NCBI RefSeq assembly: GCF_018613155.1 | Contig: NZ_JAGGQU010000018.1 | Span: 32,460 to 96,459, forward strand | Reading direction: 5' to 3' | Source: Bacillus sp. ISL-55 | Lineage (GTDB): Bacteria > Bacillota > Bacilli > Bacillales > Cytobacillaceae | Length of the DNA stretch: 64,000 nt | Part shown: piece by piece, positions 9,988 through 20,227 of the stretch | Layout: every line of letters starts with the position of its first letter | Position numbering within the stretch: the first letter of the stretch is position 1 | Notes under the pieces: generated by a model | Seen by the model: only the letters and a program-made list of their open reading frames with translations | Told to the model about the DNA's origin: nothing | The model's database searches: none | Made by a program: the position numbers and the translations under genes

Positions 9988-11613
9988 TTACTCCTTCTTT
10001 TCTTCTGACACCTGGTCTTCAGGAGCGGCTATTCCTGAATCGGAAAAGACATCTTCAAGCTCCCTTTTTATGCCATGCCAGTTTTTGTTTGTATGTGCGG
10101 CAATCCATACCTGATTATTTACTCTTCTCAACCATACACGTCGATGATTCCAATATGCACCCTGGATTACACCGATCATGAATATTAATCCTCCAAGCCC
10201 AATGATCCAAAGAGTGTGGTCTTTTCTGACAGTCAGAGCCGTAACATTCTTCGTTTCGATCCCGTTAAATGTCATCTTGTAATCATTTTCACCCAATGGC
10301 TCAAGGTTCTGCCTGATGGCTACGAAACTGACTTCACCTTCAGGCTTTTCTGGGCTGAACATCTTGAAGATGAACGCAGGGTTATTCGGAATGCGTGACT
10401 TTGTCGCAGGCTCCCCGTCTTCATTAAACTCAAAATCCGGGAAATAGCTCATCACTTCGACTTTGTACCCATTTCCTAGATCGTATTTCATTTCTGGGTC
10501 ATATAAGTCTACAGTCACATCACCAAACTGATCCCCTGTTTCTTTATTTTCTAGTTTAAAAGCCATTTTGCTCATTTCATCAAGCTTATAATCTACCTGA
10601 TACAAGGCAAAACCATCGACTTTCAGAGGCTTATTAACCTGGATAGCATGGTCACGAATCTTTTCAAGCTCAGGTTTTTCACCCGGGACAATTTCTCCCT
10701 GTCTCTGATATAAAGTAGCATCAGTCTGATAGTTTTTAACTACCGTCCCTGCTTTGTTGATCGCATCCTGGAAGACTTCTTCATCTTTATCTTTATCATA
10801 TACTTCAAAGATAAATTGATTGTTTTTCAGATAATAGTGTCCTTCGGTCCCAGGAATTGCTTTTGTCTCGCCTTCTCTTAGCCAGAGGATTTCGTCCACA
10901 TACATCCCAGGCACGAACCTGAGCATGCCCCCTATCAAAAAGATGATCAGGCCAAGGTGGTTTACATAGGGACCCCAACGAGAAAAACGATTTTTCTCCG
11001 CGAGGATATCTCCATTCTCCTCACGCAGCTTATACCGTTTTTTTGTTAAATTTTCTTTGATTTTCCCTGCTGCTTCATCTGTCAGCACAGCATCTGAAAT
11101 GCTGAACATTCTCTGGCGCTTTAAAAAGCTTTCATGTCTCGATACTCGCTGGTTTTTCAGGGATCTGTATAATGGAACTACCCTGTCGAGACTAGCGATA
11201 ACGAGTGATATCCCAAGCGCAGCGATTAAAAGCAGGTACCACCAGGAACTGTAAAGGTTATGGAACCCGAGATCATAATAAAGTTTCCCCAGCCATCCGT
11301 ATTGCTCTTCATAATATTCCCATGCAGGCATTACAGGAGGGATGTACATTTCCTGAGGAAAAATCGTACCTAGAGAGGACGCGATTAAGAGGATGACGAT
11401 CAGCCATACCCCAACTTTGACGGACGAGAAGAAATTCCATATTTTATCGATGATTGTCTTGTTATACGTTTGTGAACGGCGCGCACTTCCTTCATAGCGC
11501 ATATCAGCTAGCTGCTTCTCTTTTTCTTTTTCTTCCAGCACTCTTCCGCAAGATTCACATAGGATCGTTCCCTGCGGATTTATATGGCCGCACTCACATT
11601 TTACCTCGTTCAT
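9988..11613 (-). CDS. resB: cytochrome c biogenesis protein ResB
   Basis: Partner of ResC in the haem delivery and attachment complex. An N-terminal zinc-ribbon-like motif (CECGH, then CESCG; four Cys in the first 25 residues) precedes a charged linker and membrane segments at about 68-88, 120-140 and 218-236. A large extracellular domain and a last membrane segment (LWIIGLGGLIFMIGVIQGA) follow. 541 residues. Middle gene of resABC, 26 bp after resA. Confidence 0.95.
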   Translation of the reverse strand: MNEVKCECGHINPQGTILCESCGRVLEEKEKEKQLADMRYEGSARRSQTYNKTIIDKIWNFFSSVKVGVWLIVILLIASSLGTIFPQEMYIPPVMPAWEYYEEQYGWLGKLYYDLGFHNLYSSWWYLLLIAALGISLVIASLDRVVPLYRSLKNQRVSRHESFLKRQRMFSISDAVLTDEAAGKIKENLTKKRYKLREENGDILAEKNRFSRWGPYVNHLGLIIFLIGGMLRFVPGMYVDEILWLREGETKAIPGTEGHYYLKNNQFIFEVYDKDKDEEVFQDAINKAGTVVKNYQTDATLYQRQGEIVPGEKPELEKIRDHAIQVNKPLKVDGFALYQVDYKLDEMSKMAFKLENKETGDQFGDVTVDLYDPEMKYDLGNGYKVEVMSYFPDFEFNEDGEPATKSRIPNNPAFIFKMFSPEKPEGEVSFVAIRQNLEPLGENDYKMTFNGIETKNVTALTVRKDHTLWIIGLGGLIFMIGVIQGAYWNHRRVWLRRVNNQVWIAAHTNKNWHGIKRELEDVFSDSGIAAPEDQVSEEKKE

Positions 11614-11639
11614 AGTAAAAACTCCCTGTTCCCCTTACT

Positions 11640-12161
11640 TTAAGGTTTTATCTGTTCCATGAAATCACGGACTGTTTCTTCATTTAGTTCCCCTGTATGG
11701 CTTTTCACCACTTTGCCTTCTTTGTCAATCAAGAAGGTAATTGGCAACGGATTGATCCCATATGCTGCCTGGACTGGTCCATCGTCAATCATAACCGGAA
11801 AAGTCATGCCTTTTCGCTCAATGAACCTATTAACAGCAAGTTCTGATTCACCGGAGTCAATTGCCAGGACCTGAACACCCTGATCCTTGAACTGCTGGTA
11901 CTGATTTTCGATATAAGGCATCTCTCGCTCGCATGGTTTGCACCATGTTGCCCAAAAATTAAGGAAAACTCCTTGTCCTTTATACTCGGAAAGTCTGTGT
12001 TTATTGCCTTCCATATCAACAAGGACAAAATCAGGAGCAGGTTTTCCAATCACAATCTTCTGGTTTTTATCCTTATTCATGTTAGCATACAAAGTATAGC
12101 CAACAGCCAGAGCCATAACCGCGAGAATAATCGTTCTAGTGATCAGACGTTTCTTTTTCAT
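11640..12161 (-). CDS. resA: thiol-disulfide oxidoreductase ResA
   Basis: Membrane-anchored thioredoxin-like protein that reduces the CxxCH haem site of apocytochrome c outside the membrane. N-terminal anchor at about 8-25; thioredoxin fold with active-site Cys74 and Cys77 in WATWCKPCERE; cis-Pro loop in NPLPITFLID. 173 residues, with Cys numbering like B. subtilis ResA. First gene of resABC. Confidence 0.96.
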   Translation of the reverse strand: MKKKRLITRTIILAVMALAVGYTLYANMNKDKNQKIVIGKPAPDFVLVDMEGNKHRLSEYKGQGVFLNFWATWCKPCEREMPYIENQYQQFKDQGVQVLAIDSGESELAVNRFIERKGMTFPVMIDDGPVQAAYGINPLPITFLIDKEGKVVKSHTGELNEETVRDFMEQIKP

Positions 12162-12226
12162 CCCCTAAACCTCCCACCGTATTTCTCCTTCATTATACCA
12201 TTTCAACTACACCCATGTTAGTAAAC

Positions 12227-12952
12227 CTAAGACTTTTTCATCGCCAGGACACGAAGCTGCTTTACTTCATGATGTGTAAGCTCCCTGATCTCCCCAGTCC
12301 TTAAGCCATTCAGCGTCAGGAAACCGTATTTTTCTCTTTTAAGTTTCAAAACAGGGTGCCCGATTGCATCGAACATTCTTCTGACTTGTCTATTCCGTCC
12401 CTCATGGATTGTGATTTCAACAATTGCTGTATCCTTCTTTTTATCAACACTCAGCAATTTAATCCTTGCCGGCGCTGTTTTTCCATCTTCGAGCATGACT
12501 CCTCGAGCCAGGCTAGTCAGCTTTTCCTTTGAAGGAATACCTTTAACCTTTGCCACATACATCTTATCAATTTCATTGCTTGGATGCATGAGCAAGTTTG
12601 CGAATTCTCCATCGTTCGTCAGCAAAAGCAGACCCGATGTATCATAATCAAGGCGCCCAACTGGATAAATCCTTTGTTCGATTGTTTGGAAAAAGTCGGT
12701 AACAACCTTCCGGCCTTTATCATCTTGTACACTTGAAATAACACCGCGGGGTTTATAGAACAAGAAATAGACAGGTTCTTCCCCTTCAATCTGGACTCCA
12801 TCCACTTCTACTCTGTCAGATGGGGTTACCTTTCGGCCAAGTTCTTTGACAACACTTCCGTTTACCTTGACTCTTCCTTCGAGGATCATTTCCTCGGCTT
12901 TTCTTCTCGATGCTATTCCTGCATGAGCAATAACTTTTTGCAGTCTTTCCAT
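12227..12952 (-). CDS. rluB: 23S rRNA pseudouridine synthase RluB
   Basis: RsuA/RluB-type pseudouridine synthase acting on 23S rRNA. N-terminal S4 RNA-binding domain (RLQKVIAHAGIASRRKAEE); catalytic Asp in GRLDYDTSGLLLLTNDGE; RNQVRRMFDAIGHPV near the C-terminus. GGAG 7 nt before the ATG at 12952 decides the start (241 residues) over the ATG at 12976. The same res-rluB-spm order occurs in B. subtilis (ypuL). Confidence 0.95.
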   Translation of the reverse strand: MERLQKVIAHAGIASRRKAEEMILEGRVKVNGSVVKELGRKVTPSDRVEVDGVQIEGEEPVYFLFYKPRGVISSVQDDKGRKVVTDFFQTIEQRIYPVGRLDYDTSGLLLLTNDGEFANLLMHPSNEIDKMYVAKVKGIPSKEKLTSLARGVMLEDGKTAPARIKLLSVDKKKDTAIVEITIHEGRNRQVRRMFDAIGHPVLKLKREKYGFLTLNGLRTGEIRELTHHEVKQLRVLAMKKS

Positions 12953-13478
12953 AAGGTCACTCCTATTTAATATCAATTAACTATGGTTAATATTAATATC
13001 TAATCCATCCTTATGAATTATGACATAAGTCTCGCTGTTTTCAAAGTAAGCAATGGTGGAAAAAGCGAAAAATAAATAGGGAAAGTTAATTGTTCTTTAA
13101 CAAAGGCTCTTTTCGTCAACTATTTTGCTTTCACAGTCAAAAGTAAAAATCGGCTTCTGGATTTTTACGATTTCTCATGCATTGCCAGTTAAGGTGCTGC
13201 AAGAAAAGAGCCCCGAAACTGTTCAAAATGCGGATGGTAGATTATAGACGAAAAGCAAAAAACGAGGCGAGAACAACTTCTACTAAAGTTCGTTTTGTAA
13301 ACATAATGCAATATTATTTTATACTAATATTAGTTCATTTTGTGATACCTGATTCGGCAGGTTTTTAAGAGTATAAAAAAAGATTGTGATCATAACCCAC
13401 AGCTAAACGAGGCTGTTGATTTCCGTATCCTACGCTTACTATGTCAATTCGTCTAGTTGAACAGTCGGCCCCCCAAAA
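12953..13478. other. intergenic gap with no gene seen
   Basis: About 530 bp between rluB and the spmB terminator. The only recognisable item is a 14-bp remnant CTGTTGATTTCCGT at about 13410, the end sequence of the dispersed repeat found whole at 39741. A 63-codon frame at 13177-13368 has no ribosome site and an implausible composition. Confidence 0.6.
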
Positions 13479-13479
13479 T

Positions 13480-13513
13480 AAAGAAGATACCTGCAGGAGG
13501 TATCTTCTTCTTG
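13480..13513 (-). terminator. terminator of dacB-spmA-spmB
   Basis: AAGAAGATACCT / AGGTATCTTCTT around a short loop, then a T-rich run on the minus strand, 40 bp after the spmB stop. Confidence 0.8.
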
Positions 13514-13553
13514 TTAAAAATATGAATTCACACTCTACGATTGCAAGAACTGA

Positions 13554-14081
13554 TCAGAACATGAAAGTAACGACGATTATAGCTGTTATAATTGCGACTG
13601 CATCTGCAAGTAATCCAACTTTGAGTGCATCTCCCATTTTTTTAATGCCTACAGCGCCGAAATATACGGTAAGGACATAAAACGTCGTGTCCGTGCTTCC
13701 TTGGAGTGTGGCAGCGAGTGTTCCAATAAAAGAGTCCGGACCATGTACCGCAATCAGGTCGCTCGTAATTCCGAGCGCCGCTGTTCCTGAAATTGGCCGG
13801 ATCAGCGCTAGCGGTACAATTTCAGCAGGGATTCCTACCATCTCCAGTCCTGGCCGAATCCAATTCACCATAACATCAAGTGCCCCTGACGCGCGAAAAA
13901 CTGCAATGGCCACCATCATCCCGACAAGAAATGGCATGATGGAAACGGCCATTTTGATACCTTCCTTACCGCCTTCTACAAAACTTTCATATGTTTGGAC
14001 TTTTTTATAAGTTCCATAAATCAGGATAAAAGCTATCATGACAGGGATGAACCATAATGATATGGCAGATACAATTTCCAT
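13554..14081 (-). CDS. spmB: spore maturation protein B
   Basis: Polytopic membrane protein needed, with SpmA, for proper spore core dehydration in Bacillus. 175 residues, mostly hydrophobic, with nucleoside-transporter-type gate motifs (RPISGTAALGI, GSTDTTFYVLTVYFGAVG). Third gene of dacB-spmA-spmB, 6 bp after spmA. Confidence 0.94.
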   Translation of the reverse strand: MEIVSAISLWFIPVMIAFILIYGTYKKVQTYESFVEGGKEGIKMAVSIMPFLVGMMVAIAVFRASGALDVMVNWIRPGLEMVGIPAEIVPLALIRPISGTAALGITSDLIAVHGPDSFIGTLAATLQGSTDTTFYVLTVYFGAVGIKKMGDALKVGLLADAVAIITAIIVVTFMF

Positions 14082-14087
14082 TTAGAT

Positions 14088-14675
14088 TTACCCCTTTTTA
14101 ATTCTTCTGTAATAAAAGAAACGGTCAATTAATATCGCTGCAACAGCAGAGACAGCAGTTGCCACAAGAGTTGGTCCAACGATATCTGTTGGATTGGCGG
14201 AATCATAATTCATCCTTATCGCGATAACTGTGGTTGGAATGAGGGTGATGCTCGCTGTATTGATCGCAAGAAAAGTAATCATCGATCTGCTCGCTTCATT
14301 TTTCCCATCATTCAGCTCTTTCAGTTCTTCCATTGCTTTGATCCCAAGAGGTGTTGCTGCGTTCCCAAGCCCGAACATGTTGGCAATCATGTTTGACAGT
14401 ATATAGCCCATTGCCGGGTGATTGGAAGGGACTTCAGGGAACAACTTTGAAATCAATGGTTTAAATAAAGTGGAAAGCTTTGATAATAGGCCGGAATCCT
14501 CCGCAATCCTCATCATGCCAAGCCAAAATACAAGGATGCTAATAAGACCGATACTCAGGGTGATAGCTTCCTTTGCACCGCTAAAAACTGCTTCGTTCAC
14601 TTCAGCCATCGTGCCATTCACCATTGCAAAGCCAAGACCAATTAAGATCATAACCACCCAGATGTAATTAACCAT
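14088..14675 (-). CDS. spmA: spore maturation protein A
   Basis: Membrane partner of SpmB. 195 residues, with motifs FWLGMMRIAEDSGLL and GLGNAATPLGIKAMEEL typical of SpmA. The start overlaps the end of dacB by 8 bp, which indicates translational coupling within the mother-cell operon. Confidence 0.94.
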   Translation of the reverse strand: MVNYIWVVMILIGLGFAMVNGTMAEVNEAVFSGAKEAITLSIGLISILVFWLGMMRIAEDSGLLSKLSTLFKPLISKLFPEVPSNHPAMGYILSNMIANMFGLGNAATPLGIKAMEELKELNDGKNEASRSMITFLAINTASITLIPTTVIAIRMNYDSANPTDIVGPTLVATAVSAVAAILIDRFFYYRRIKKG

Positions 14676-15804
14676 GATTCTTGATCCCTGCTATTGATGT
14701 GAAAAGGTTCTTAAAAAGACCGAAGAAGGACTTGTTCTCTTTTGCCTCCTCTTTGTAATAAACAGGCAAACTTGCAATCTGCTTATCATCCAAGTAGACA
14801 TTTGCCCGGCCTGCAATCGAACTTCGCTTATCCTCCTCGTTTGGCGACGCCTTTTTCAATCTGTATTCTACTTTGATCATGTCTTCTTCTTCTGAAGTTA
14901 GCGGGTAAACAAATGAATGGTCCAGGTAAACTTTATTTTTATAATGCGAATCCTTTATCCCTTTCACTTTACCTTTGGAGAGTATCTCTGCGATATCATA
15001 ATTTGAAAAGGCTGTTTCAAACATCTGGATATGGTCATTCCAATCATCAGGTGCATTAAGTGTAACTGCGATTAACCCAAAATCGTCCTTTTGAGCTGTG
15101 GAGACTAAAGTTCTCTTCGCCCGCTTTGTATATCCGGTTTTCCCGCCAGTACTATACTTATATTTCTCTGTCAGCAGCCTGTTTTTATTTTTCCATACCC
15201 TGTCCCATGTTTCTGTTGGATTAGGAGCCCTGTGTACCTTTGTACCGGAAATTTCCTTGTAGATCTCATTCTCCATTGCATAGCGTGTCAGAATAGCCAT
15301 GTCATAGGCTGTGGACACGTGGTCTTCGTGGTCATCCAACCCGTGCGGATTGGCAAAATGAGTATTTTTCATGCCGATTTGCTGCGCTTTTTCGTTCATC
15401 AGGTACGCAAATCCATCCAGACTGCCGCCTACATGTTCCGCGATCGCGACAGCAGCATCATTGCCCGACCTCAGCATTAATCCATACACCAAATCCTCAA
15501 GCCTTATTTTTTCTCCGGGCTTCAGGTAAATTGAGGATCCTTCAGTACGGACAGCATTCTCGCTCACTTTCACCTTTTCATCCAATTTGCCAGATTCTAT
15601 TGCAAGGATGGCCGTCATGATTTTAGTTATACTGGCAATCCTGCTTACTCTGTGCGCGTCTTTTTCAAATAATACCCTGCCAGATTCCTGTTCTATCAAA
15701 ACCGCGCTTCTGGCACTTACCGAAACAGAAGCCTGCGCTGTTTGAGGAATGCAGTATACCAACAGAGTGGCGATAAACATTAATTTCATCCAAGTCCTTT
15801 TCAT
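14668..15804 (-). CDS. dacB: D-alanyl-D-alanine carboxypeptidase DacB (PBP5*)
   Basis: Sporulation-specific penicillin-binding protein that trims cortex peptidoglycan cross-linking. Signal peptide at 1-25 (ending TAQAS); active-site SxxK as SITK in RIASITKIMTA; SGN in LRSGNDAAVAI; KTG in TGGKTGYTKRAKR. 378 residues. First gene of dacB-spmA-spmB, as in B. subtilis, where the operon is SigE-controlled. Confidence 0.94.
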   Translation of the reverse strand: MKRTWMKLMFIATLLVYCIPQTAQASVSVSARSAVLIEQESGRVLFEKDAHRVSRIASITKIMTAILAIESGKLDEKVKVSENAVRTEGSSIYLKPGEKIRLEDLVYGLMLRSGNDAAVAIAEHVGGSLDGFAYLMNEKAQQIGMKNTHFANPHGLDDHEDHVSTAYDMAILTRYAMENEIYKEISGTKVHRAPNPTETWDRVWKNKNRLLTEKYKYSTGGKTGYTKRAKRTLVSTAQKDDFGLIAVTLNAPDDWNDHIQMFETAFSNYDIAEILSKGKVKGIKDSHYKNKVYLDHSFVYPLTSEEEDMIKVEYRLKKASPNEEDKRSSIAGRANVYLDDKQIASLPVYYKEEAKENKSFFGLFKNLFTSIAGIKNHG

Positions 15805-15920
15805 TGACAGACCCTCGTCTCCTTTGGCAGTTTGTACAAGTTTATGCAGGACAAGGAGTGTTATGACACAAAAACGTGAATGCTGCCAACGATGGATATA
15901 TCTCCTTAATTACAGACATG

Positions 15921-15952
15921 AAAAAAGGAACAGCTAAAAAATAGCTGTTCCC
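15921..15952 (-). terminator. terminator of ypuI
   Basis: Perfect GGAACAGCTA / TAGCTGTTCC hairpin followed by T6 on the minus strand. Confidence 0.85.
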
Positions 15953-15961
15953 TGGGTTGCG

Positions 15962-16450
15962 TTATCTTGATTGGAGCATTTTTGTACGGTAATCTGTCTC
16001 GTAATATTCCAGTTCTTCGCGGATTCTTTGAAAACCGCTTTCGAGGCTGACCATCAGTTCGTTTACTCCAGTTGACACTGGTTGTCTGAATTTGATGGCA
16101 TTCTTTCCTGTATAGGCAGCCCTGCTGTCTTCATACCATGCATCACTTTTAGGAGAGAAGAATTCTTCAATGCATTGATAGTAGATTCGGTATAAAGTTT
16201 TTTCAGCTGCTGGTTTTGAAAATACCTCTGCCTGAAGGATCACCTTGCAGGCATCAAATCCTTCCTCACAGTAAACAGCCAGCTTGCGGAGGCTTGAAAG
16301 AATCGTTTTATAGTATTCTTCGTCTGCCTGCTGCCCTTGTTTTAGCACTTCAAGAGTTGTTTCATTCAGGTAGTTCTCCAGCTTCACTACTGTGTCTGAA
16401 AGAAATTCCCTTACTTCCTCGATTTGTGTTTTAACTATTGTATTCCCCAA
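15962..16450 (-). CDS. ypuI: YpuI family protein (DUF3907)
   Basis: Soluble 162-residue protein of the Bacillus YpuI family, function unknown. Mainly helical and acidic, with SDAWYEDSRAAYTGKNAIKF in the C-terminal half. The start is TTG at 16450 with GGGGGTG five bases upstream. It lies between dacB and scpB as in B. subtilis, although an extra gene is inserted on the scpB side. Confidence 0.85.
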   Translation of the reverse strand: MGNTIVKTQIEEVREFLSDTVVKLENYLNETTLEVLKQGQQADEEYYKTILSSLRKLAVYCEEGFDACKVILQAEVFSKPAAEKTLYRIYYQCIEEFFSPKSDAWYEDSRAAYTGKNAIKFRQPVSTGVNELMVSLESGFQRIREELEYYETDYRTKMLQSR

Positions 16451-16623
16451 ATTGACACCCCCAATGGATTTTTACCATAACTTTTTTTAGGTGGTAGTTG
16501 CTTTCCCATGAATTCTAGCTTACGATTCATTCCTGAAATAGGGTCTCTATTGGGTGATTTCCCGCAATCAAGAATCCAATGAAGCTGAGAAAAGGCAACA
16601 AAGTTTACGGAAAGAGCCTTGCT

Positions 16624-17043
16624 CTATACAGGCTGGACAATATAATCCAAGGGAGAGCGCACTTCAAAGCTGCCTTTTTGCTCGATACCTTCAAATACTT
16701 CAGGAAGCTTGCTATAATCCAATCCTTTGAAAATATCCGCAAACTCTCTCTGTTGATTTATATATACCCTTTTCCGATGGCGATATCCCGGATTTTTCAA
16801 TAACGCAGCAAGTGCTACCAAATCCCTCATATATACTTCCTTACTGCCGGCCTTGAAGATTGGATCCTGTTCAAATGGAGTGATACTTCCTGCCAACTCA
16901 TCAAAATACCTTACATAGAGGACATGCAGGGTTTTCTCCTTGCCATCTTCCACAAAAGTCACTTCGCTTCGGTTGAAAAAATCCTCCGAGGTGTTTGATT
17001 TTTCTTTTTCAAGTTCATGACCAATACATTGCTTTATAAGCAT
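16624..17043 (-). CDS. unrecognised soluble protein
   Basis: 139 residues, not recognised. No signal peptide or membrane segment; mixed charge, with a basic patch YRHRKRVYINQQREF near residue 95 and a Phe/Tyr-rich middle. GGGAGG six bases before the ATG at 17043 supports this start over the ATG seven codons upstream, and shows the frame is translated. B. subtilis has no gene between scpB and ypuI at this place, so this is an insertion relative to it. Composition looks like the neighbours. Confidence 0.7.
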   Translation of the reverse strand: MLIKQCIGHELEKEKSNTSEDFFNRSEVTFVEDGKEKTLHVLYVRYFDELAGSITPFEQDPIFKAGSKEVYMRDLVALAALLKNPGYRHRKRVYINQQREFADIFKGLDYSKLPEVFEGIEQKGSFEVRSPLDYIVQPV

Positions 17044-17194
17044 GGTATTCCTCCCGTTGGACATTCATTCTTCTTTAATTCCTATGTAGAAAAGAAATGC
17101 TTTCCCATCGAAGCCAGCAATTTGGCATCCAGTTAAAGCATTTCCAAATAATTATTTTGATTTTATCATAAATTCCAAACTTTGTGCACAAAAG

Positions 17195-17788
17195 CTATTG
17201 ATCTGTTTCCATTGTTTCCTGGAATTTCTCAAAGAATAGATCCGCATCATCATGCAATTCGTCATCCTCAATATGATCCGGCAGAGGAGGCAGTTCATTA
17301 ATATTTTTCAAGCCGAAATAATCAAGAAATTCTTTTGTCGTTCCATATAAAATCGCCCTTCCCGTTCCTTCTGCTCTTCCAACTTCTTTAATCAAAGCCC
17401 TGGAAGACAGAGTATGGAGCGGCCTTTCCGTTTTCACTCCGCGAATCTCTTCAATCTCTGCTCTTGTAATCGGCTGCTTATAAGCTACAATTGCCAAAGT
17501 CTCAAGCGCTGCTTGCGACAGATGCGCCGCCCCTGGTGATTCGACAAGCTTCTTTAAATAATCAGCATGCTCTTTTTTCGTAGCCAGCTGATATACTCCT
17601 GCCAGTTGGACGATTGTTATACCGCGGTTTTCGTCACTTTCATAATCCTGCTGGAGTTCAGTAACAATTTCAGTTGCCTGGATTTCATCAACTTCAAGCA
17701 CAGATGTTATCTGCTTCAGGCTCAACCCTTCATCACCAGCTGCAAAAAGAAGGCTCTCTAATATCCCTTTCCACTTCACTATTCCCAC
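17195..17788 (-). CDS. scpB: segregation and condensation protein B
   Basis: Winged-helix partner of ScpA in the SMC condensin complex for chromosome segregation. 197 residues with [18 protein letters not shown] at the N-terminus and [20 protein letters not shown] and [13 protein letters not shown] in the middle. The GTG start at 17788 has GGAG seven bases upstream. Follows scpA by 4 bp. Confidence 0.96.
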   Translation of the reverse strand: MGIVKWKGILESLLFAAGDEGLSLKQITSVLEVDEIQATEIVTELQQDYESDENRGITIVQLAGVYQLATKKEHADYLKKLVESPGAAHLSQAALETLAIVAYKQPITRAEIEEIRGVKTERPLHTLSSRALIKEVGRAEGTGRAILYGTTKEFLDYFGLKNINELPPLPDHIEDDELHDDADLFFEKFQETMETDQ

Positions 17789-17792
17789 GCTC

Positions 17793-18536
17793 TTACTCCT
17801 TTCTGGCTGTCATATATATTTCAGCAAAGTTTTGTTCCTGTTCGACATCGATTTCTTTCCGTTTGATAAGCTCAAGAATTGCCAGGAAAGTAACGACAAT
17901 ATGCTCACGGTCAGATTTGGGAAACAAGTCATAAAACTTTTTCCTTGTGCCGTTTTTTTTCAGGAAGCTTAAGACTTCGTCCATCCTTTTTTCTATGGAA
18001 ATTTCCTGACGGGCGATTTTGGTCGATAGTGGCCTTTGCAACTTTTTTCTTCTTAAAAGTTTTTGAAATGCACCAAGCATGTCATACAAAGATATCTCAA
18101 GATTAGTATTGTCACCTTTAACTTCTTCGGCATAATCCGTTAGGTCACTTGGAGGTTTGGTATACATCAAACCCCGCTCCTCCTCAAGGGATTTCAGGTC
18201 ACTGGCTGCCTCTTTGAATTTCTTATATTCAATCAACCTTTCCACGAGTTCATTTCGCGGATCTTCTTCATGATCAAAGTCAAATTCATCTTCCAGTTCT
18301 TCTTCATGCTTAGGAAGGAGCATCTTGCTTTTGATTGCTAACAGGGTCGCTGCCATTACGAGATATTCACTTGCGACATCGAGCTGCAATTCCTTCATCG
18401 CATGGATATACATTAAATATTGTTCAGTTATTTCCGCAACAGGTATATCATAAATATCAATCTCCAAAGTATTGATCAAGTGCAGAAGTAAGTCCAATGG
18501 GCCCTCAAAGGCCTCGATTTTCACGTTATATTGCAT
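17793..18536 (-). CDS. scpA: segregation and condensation protein A
   Basis: Kleisin subunit linking the SMC heads. 247 residues; N-terminal [12 protein letters not shown] and [14 protein letters not shown] motifs bind the SMC neck, an acidic middle segment follows, and the C-terminal winged helix ends [20 protein letters not shown]. First gene of scpA-scpB. Confidence 0.97.
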   Translation of the reverse strand: MQYNVKIEAFEGPLDLLLHLINTLEIDIYDIPVAEITEQYLMYIHAMKELQLDVASEYLVMAATLLAIKSKMLLPKHEEELEDEFDFDHEEDPRNELVERLIEYKKFKEAASDLKSLEEERGLMYTKPPSDLTDYAEEVKGDNTNLEISLYDMLGAFQKLLRRKKLQRPLSTKIARQEISIEKRMDEVLSFLKKNGTRKKFYDLFPKSDREHIVVTFLAILELIKRKEIDVEQEQNFAEIYMTARKE

Positions 18537-18738
18537 TATTTCCCACCAAAATTCCTATAATGAACTGCATCATTATATAAGTATAGTAGATAACCTACAT
18601 GTTATCCATTACTAATTTATAAGTACAAATATCTAGTTCTTCCTAAAAAATACAAGCTTCCGCCCAAACCCTTCTCTTCGTACCTGCATATGCTGAAATT
18701 GTATATTAGGCTATTTCACTAATAGGAGGTAATGTTAA

Positions 18739-18834
18739 ATGTCAGATAAAAAAGGTTATGGACACGGAGCTGGATTTGCTTTAATCGTCGTGCTTTTCAT
18801 TTTGCTCATCATCGTTGGTGCAGCCTGGTTATAG
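18739..18834 (+). CDS. YjcZ-family sporulation micropeptide
   Basis: 31 residues: a short polar head (MSDKKGYGHGAG) and one hydrophobic segment (FALIVVLFILLIIVGAAWL). The Gly/Tyr/His head plus single membrane span is typical of the YjcZ/SscA group of tiny Bacillus proteins, some of which act in spore coat assembly. AGGAGG lies 8 nt before the ATG, and a strong terminator follows, so it is a stand-alone gene. Confidence 0.85.
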   Translation: MSDKKGYGHGAGFALIVVLFILLIIVGAAWL

Positions 18835-18865
18835 GGTAAGGCAATTTAAAAAGCAATGACTAAAT

Positions 18866-18889
18866 GCCCGGCAACAGCCGGGCCTTTTT
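18866..18889 (+). terminator. terminator of the YjcZ-type gene
   Basis: GCCCGG / CCGGGC with a 6-nt loop followed by T5. Confidence 0.88.
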
Positions 18890-18976
18890 AGGTTTGCTGT
18901 TTTGCATATCCTCTTCTTGTTTCAGCCTTTTATGGAATTTATGCTAAGCTAGAGGTACATGATCGGAGGTAATTAT

Positions 18977-19507
18977 ATGTCAAAATATCCAGCATCCTAT
19001 ATACAATATCTTGCTCATTTCCACGGAGACAGGGATTATTTTGAATGCCATGAGATTTTAGAAGAATATTGGAAAGCAACAGACGCTGGCAATAAAAAAT
19101 CTATCTGGGTAGCCTTAATCCTTTTGGCTGTGTCAACTTACCACCATCGCCGCAATAATTTCCCTGGCGCAATAAGGACCTTAACTAAAGCAGAGGAAAT
19201 CTTTTCAGATACAAAAGAAGCAACAGCCCGGTTAGGAATCGACCCCGAGCTATTGACAGAAACACTGTCTAAAAGAAAAAACAACTTGCTTAGCAACCTT
19301 CCATACACCAGCTTTAATCTGCCTATAAGCGACACCGAGCTTAAAAGACTTTGCTATGATGAGTGCAGACATAACGGTTTTACTTGGGGAACAAGCAGTA
19401 ATCTGCAAAATTCAGACTTGGTCCATCGGCACTCAACAAGGGATCGAAATGATGTCATTTCCGACCGGCAGATGGCCCTCGAGGAAAGGAAGGGCAGGGA
19501 AAAATAA
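18977..19507 (+). CDS. ypuF: DUF309 family protein YpuF
   Basis: Small helical protein of the DUF309 family, function unknown. The diagnostic N-terminal motif DYFECHEILEEYWK and the helix ALILLAVSTYHHRRNNFPGA are present. GGAGG seven bases before the ATG at 18977 fixes the start (176 residues); the ATG at 18959 lacks a ribosome site. Convergent with ribT. Confidence 0.9.
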   Translation: MSKYPASYIQYLAHFHGDRDYFECHEILEEYWKATDAGNKKSIWVALILLAVSTYHHRRNNFPGAIRTLTKAEEIFSDTKEATARLGIDPELLTETLSKRKNNLLSNLPYTSFNLPISDTELKRLCYDECRHNGFTWGTSSNLQNSDLVHRHSTRDRNDVISDRQMALEERKGREK

Positions 19508-19908
<401 letters not shown>

Positions 19909-20131
19909 TCATTGTGGTTTGACAGTAATAATGGAATGATAACAAAACCATTTTTTCCATTTTTCATCCAACTTAAACCTTAGCTCCCCGTAAAGAGAAG
20001 GCTACAAAAAATCAAATGTTAAAACATCTTTTTGATACTATATGTTTTTTCGTCAATTATGGTTCTGCATTTTAATTGAATGATAATATCATACATAATC
20101 TGAACGGATACTTCAAATCTTTTTCTGCAGG

Positions 20132-20227
20132 CTATTGTCCTGGTACGATAAAAAACCAGTAGTAGGCTCCCCACCCAACAGACATCAACAATAATAACAC
20201 AAATAACAGCCAGTTGTTCTTTTTCAA
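20132..20227 (-). CDS. 31-residue single-span membrane peptide
   Basis: Reads with TTG start at 20227, preceded eight bases upstream by GGGAGGG. The peptide is Lys-Lys-Asn-Asn, then a hydrophobic segment WLLFVLLLLMSVGWGAYYWF, then IVPGQ and a TAG stop. A strong ribosome site plus a clean membrane topology (positive head inside) argue for a real gene; no family recognised. The rest of the 430-bp gap between ribT and lysA shows only the lysA terminator. Confidence 0.6.
   Translation of the reverse strand: MKKNNWLLFVLLLLMSVGWGAYYWFFIVPGQ

Noticed and set aside
13177..13368. 63-codon frame in the rluB-spmB gap
   Set aside because: No ribosome site and unusual composition (Cys/Arg/Lys-rich then hydrophobic); no family seen.
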